Below are positions 4,052 through 6,337 of a DNA stretch of 6,337 nucleotides, one piece after another (the first letter of the stretch is position 1; each line of letters opens with the position of its first letter). The position numbers were made by a program, and so were the translations under genes. The notes beneath the pieces are model-generated. The model did no database searches. It was not told where the DNA came from and worked only from the letters and a program-made list of their open reading frames with translations. The DNA comes from Spirochaetaceae bacterium (GTDB lineage: Bacteria; Spirochaetota; Spirochaetia; Treponematales; Rectinemataceae). The stretch spans positions 1-6,337 of the forward strand of contig JAEUJG010000622.1 of assembly GCA_016794765.1 (NCBI GenBank), read 5' to 3'.

Positions 4052-6337
4052 GAAGCGGGAGCGAGCTCGAGGGCATGGTCGCGGCGATGAGCCGCGAGGA
4101 GAAGGTTTCTCTCCTGAGCGGGAGCGACTTCTGGCGCACGCGCGCCCTGCCGCGGCTCGGCGTTAGGCGAATCATGGTCGCCGACGGCCCCCACGGCCTC
4201 CGTAAGCAGTCGGGCGACGCCGACCACCTGGGCATCACGGCGAGCGTCCCGGCGACCTGCTTTCCGCCCGCCGTCACGACGGCCAGCTCCTGGGACCGCT
4301 CCCTCCTCCGCTCCATCGGCCAGGCCCTCGGCGCGGAGGCGCGGAGCGAGAGCGTCTCCGTCCTCCTGGGCCCCGGGGTCAACATCAAGCGCAGTCCCCT
4401 CTGCGGCCGCAACTTCGAGTACTTCTCCGAGGATCCCTTCCTGGCCGGCGAGCTCGCGGCCGCCTTCATCGAGGGCGTACAGGGCGAAGGGGTCGGCGCG
4501 AGCCTCAAGCACTTCGCCGCGAACAACCAGGAGGCGCACCGTCTCGTCGTGGACGCGATCGTCGACGAGCGCAGCCTGCGCGAGATCTACCTGCCCGCCT
4601 TCGAAAAGGCCGTCACGCGGGCCAAGCCCTGGACGGTGATGTGCTCCTACAACAAGCTGAACGGCGTCCACGCGAGCGACGATCCATGGCTCCTCCGCAA
4701 GGTCCTGCGCGAGGACTGGGGCTTCGAGGGCGTGGTCGTCACCGACTGGGGCGCGATGTACGATCGAATCGCCTCCGTGAAGGCGGGGCTCGAGCTCGAG
4801 ATGCCGGGCAACGGCGGCCAAAACGACGCGGCGGTCCTGGCGGCCCTCGCGGATGGGAGGCTCGACGAGGCCCTCGTGGACGAGGCCGTCCTCCGCCTCC
4901 TCGAGCTCGTGGACCGCGCGGCGGCGGCGGGCACGGTCGCCGGCGAGGGGCCGGACGCGGCATCCGCTGCGGCGCCCGCCGCCAAGCCCCGCTTCGACCT
5001 CGAGGCCCATCACGCCCTGGCGCGCGAGGCGGCCGAGCGCTCGATGGTCCTCCTCAAGAACGAGGGCGCGGTCTTGCCCCTGGCGCGGTCGGCCCGGGTC
5101 GCCGTGATCGGCGACTTCGCCAAGACGCCGCGCTACCAGGGGTCGGGCAGCTCACAGATCGTGCCGACGCGGCTCGACGCCGCCTACGAGGAGCTTTGCG
5201 CCCTCGCCGGCCGGGAGTTGCCCTACGCGCGCGGCTTTGACCTCCGGGCCGAGGCGCCCGACGCCGCGCTGGAGGCGGCGGCGCGGGCCGCGGCGGCGGA
5301 AGCCGAGACGATCCTCGTCTTCCTGGGCCTTCCGCCCGTGAAGGAGTCCGAGGGTTTCGACCGCGAGGATCTCTCCCTGCCGCGGAACCAGGTCTCGCTC
5401 CTCGAAGCCTTGGCCGCCGCGCGTCGGCTCGCCCAGCGCCTCGTCGTCGTGCTCTCGAACGGCGCCCCGGTCGAGATGCCCTGGCTCGACAAGGTCGATG
5501 CCCTCCTTGAGGGCTACCTGGGCGGGCAGGGCGGCGGCGCGGCGATCGCCCGCCTCCTCTACGGCGAGGCGAACCCGAGCGGCAAGCTCGCGGAGACCTT
5601 CCCCCTGCGGCTGGAGGACAATCCCTCCCATCCCTATTTCCCCGGAAGCGTCGCCCAGGTCCAGTACCGCGAGGGCCTCTATGTCGGCTACCGCTTCTAC
5701 GACAGCGCCGGCGCGGAGCCCCTTTTTCCCTTCGGCTTCGGCCTCTCCTATACGGGCTTTTCCTACGGCAAGCTCGAGCTGTCGGCGGCGGAGATCGGCG
5801 AGGACGAAGGCCTGGTCGCCTCCTGCGAGGTCACGAACGTCGGCAGGCTGCGCGGAGCCGAGATCGTCCAACTCTACGTCCGCGATCCGGAGAGTACGGT
5901 TCACCGCCCCTGGCAGGAGCTCAAGGGCTTCGAGAAGCTCGAGCTCGAGCCCGGGGAGACGGGCCGCGCCGTGTTCCGCCTGGACCGGCGGCGCTTCGCC
6001 TTCTGGGACGCGGATGCGTGCGGCTGGCGCGTCGAGGGCGGGGACTTCCTCGTCAGGATCGGCGCCTCCTCGCGCGACATCCGTCTCGAGGGTCGGGTCT
6101 GCGTGAAGTCCGGCTCCGCGCCCCGCCTCGACCCCGCGCGCCGCGCCGCCCTGGCGCCTTATTACCTTGAGCCCGCCGCGGCGGGCGCCGCCAACCCTGG
6201 CGGTGGCGCCGGAGCGCTGGCATCCGTCGGCGACGAGGCCTTTGCGGCCCTGCTCGGCCGGCCGATCCCGATACCCGCGCCGCGCCGCCCCTTCGGCCTC
6301 GATTCGACGATGGGCGAAATCGGGCAAAGCCCCGTCG
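4048..6337 (+). CDS. glycoside hydrolase family 3 beta-glucosidase (3' end outside window)
   Basis: A retaining exo-acting glycosidase, most likely a beta-glucosidase, releasing terminal glucose or a related sugar from beta-linked oligosaccharides. There are 763 codons and no stop before the window edge. Seen: the N-terminal GH3 barrel with SLLSGSDFW, VADGPHGLRKQ (Asp46, sugar-binding), LGPGVNIKRSPLCGRNFEYF, LKHFAANNQE (Lys154, His155), MCSYNKLNG, and nucleophile Asp233 in VVVTDWGAMYD. Next comes the GH3 C-domain (about 325-570), with VLLKNEG, probable acid/base Glu435 in ESEGFDRED, EGYLGGQGG, NPSGKLAETFP and PFGFGLSY. A fibronectin III-like domain (about 585-670) follows, including VTNVGRLRGAEIVQLYV. 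No PA14 insert is seen. There is no signal peptide, so it acts in the cytoplasm on imported sugars. A Gly/Ala-rich linker (about 709-728) precedes LDSTMGEI, a C-terminal block of this BglB-like branch, so only a modest tail should be missing. Glucose versus xylose or arabinose specificity cannot be decided. Its own promoter lies upstream. Confidence 0.93.
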   Translation, partial: MRSGSELEGMVAAMSREEKVSLLSGSDFWRTRALPRLGVRRIMVADGPHGLRKQSGDADHLGITASVPATCFPPAVTTASSWDRSLLRSIGQALGAEARSESVSVLLGPGVNIKRSPLCGRNFEYFSEDPFLAGELAAAFIEGVQGEGVGASLKHFAANNQEAHRLVVDAIVDERSLREIYLPAFEKAVTRAKPWTVMCSYNKLNGVHASDDPWLLRKVLREDWGFEGVVVTDWGAMYDRIASVKAGLELEMPGNGGQNDAAVLAALADGRLDEALVDEAVLRLLELVDRAAAAGTVAGEGPDAASAAAPAAKPRFDLEAHHALAREAAERSMVLLKNEGAVLPLARSARVAVIGDFAKTPRYQGSGSSQIVPTRLDAAYEELCALAGRELPYARGFDLRAEAPDAALEAAARAAAAEAETILVFLGLPPVKESEGFDREDLSLPRNQVSLLEALAAARRLAQRLVVVLSNGAPVEMPWLDKVDALLEGYLGGQGGGAAIARLLYGEANPSGKLAETFPLRLEDNPSHPYFPGSVAQVQYREGLYVGYRFYDSAGAEPLFPFGFGLSYTGFSYGKLELSAAEIGEDEGLVASCEVTNVGRLRGAEIVQLYVRDPESTVHRPWQELKGFEKLELEPGETGRAVFRLDRRRFAFWDADACGWRVEGGDFLVRIGASSRDIRLEGRVCVKSGSAPRLDPARRAALAPYYLEPAAAGAANPGGGAGALASVGDEAFAALLGRPIPIPAPRRPFGLDSTMGEIGQSPV

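Noticed and set aside
4012..6327. Long minus-strand ORFs opposite the beta-glucosidase (4012-5013 and 5152-6327)
   Set aside because: They mirror a well-supported GH3 coding frame that is open for 763 codons, and their translations show no family motif.

Overview
This is a very GC-rich bacterial chromosomal window with strong G/C at third codon positions. It carries five coding blocks on both strands and no sign of RNA genes, transposons or CRISPR. The gene content fits an anaerobic or fermentative bacterium of a high-GC lineage: a lipoprotein with TPR-like and PEGA segments, a cytoplasmic family 3 beta-glucosidase, and a deaminase-type nucleoside salvage pair. A spirochaete or deltaproteobacterial-type genome is a reasonable guess, but the sequence alone does not settle it.

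Layout. Positions 1-330 (minus strand) hold the first 110 residues of DNA topoisomerase I (topA), cut by the left edge. A 194-bp divergent region with promoter-like elements follows. On the plus strand, 525-1667 is a lipoprotein gene: lipobox, Pro/Ala-rich linker, TPR-like repeats, then PEGA-type domains. It is interrupted by an in-frame TAA at 1182-1184, so it reads as two ORFs. Positions 1739-2566 encode a purine nucleoside phosphorylase (PNP) family protein, followed after 5 bp by a metal-dependent nucleoside deaminase of the MtaD family (2572-3840). A 207-bp intergenic region (3841-4047) contains a 13-bp tandem duplication, degenerate repeats, two hairpins and a good sigma70-like promoter. 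Positions 4048-6337 encode a glycoside hydrolase family 3 beta-glucosidase that runs off the right edge after 763 codons.

How the genes work together. The phosphorylase and deaminase are almost certainly co-translated. Together they suggest salvage of 5'-modified adenosines (5'-methylthioadenosine, perhaps 5'-deoxyadenosine or S-adenosylhomocysteine): deamination to the inosine analogue, then phosphorolysis to hypoxanthine and a sugar 1-phosphate. The phosphorylase keeps the Asn expected for 6-oxopurines. It has Gly where the well-studied enzymes have the His that contacts the ribose 5'-hydroxyl, which is what a 5'-methylthioinosine phosphorylase might show. This is the most interesting functional hypothesis in the window. 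The split lipoprotein gene is the most interesting structural anomaly. The beta-glucosidase appears to be a separate transcription unit for intracellular hydrolysis of imported oligosaccharides.
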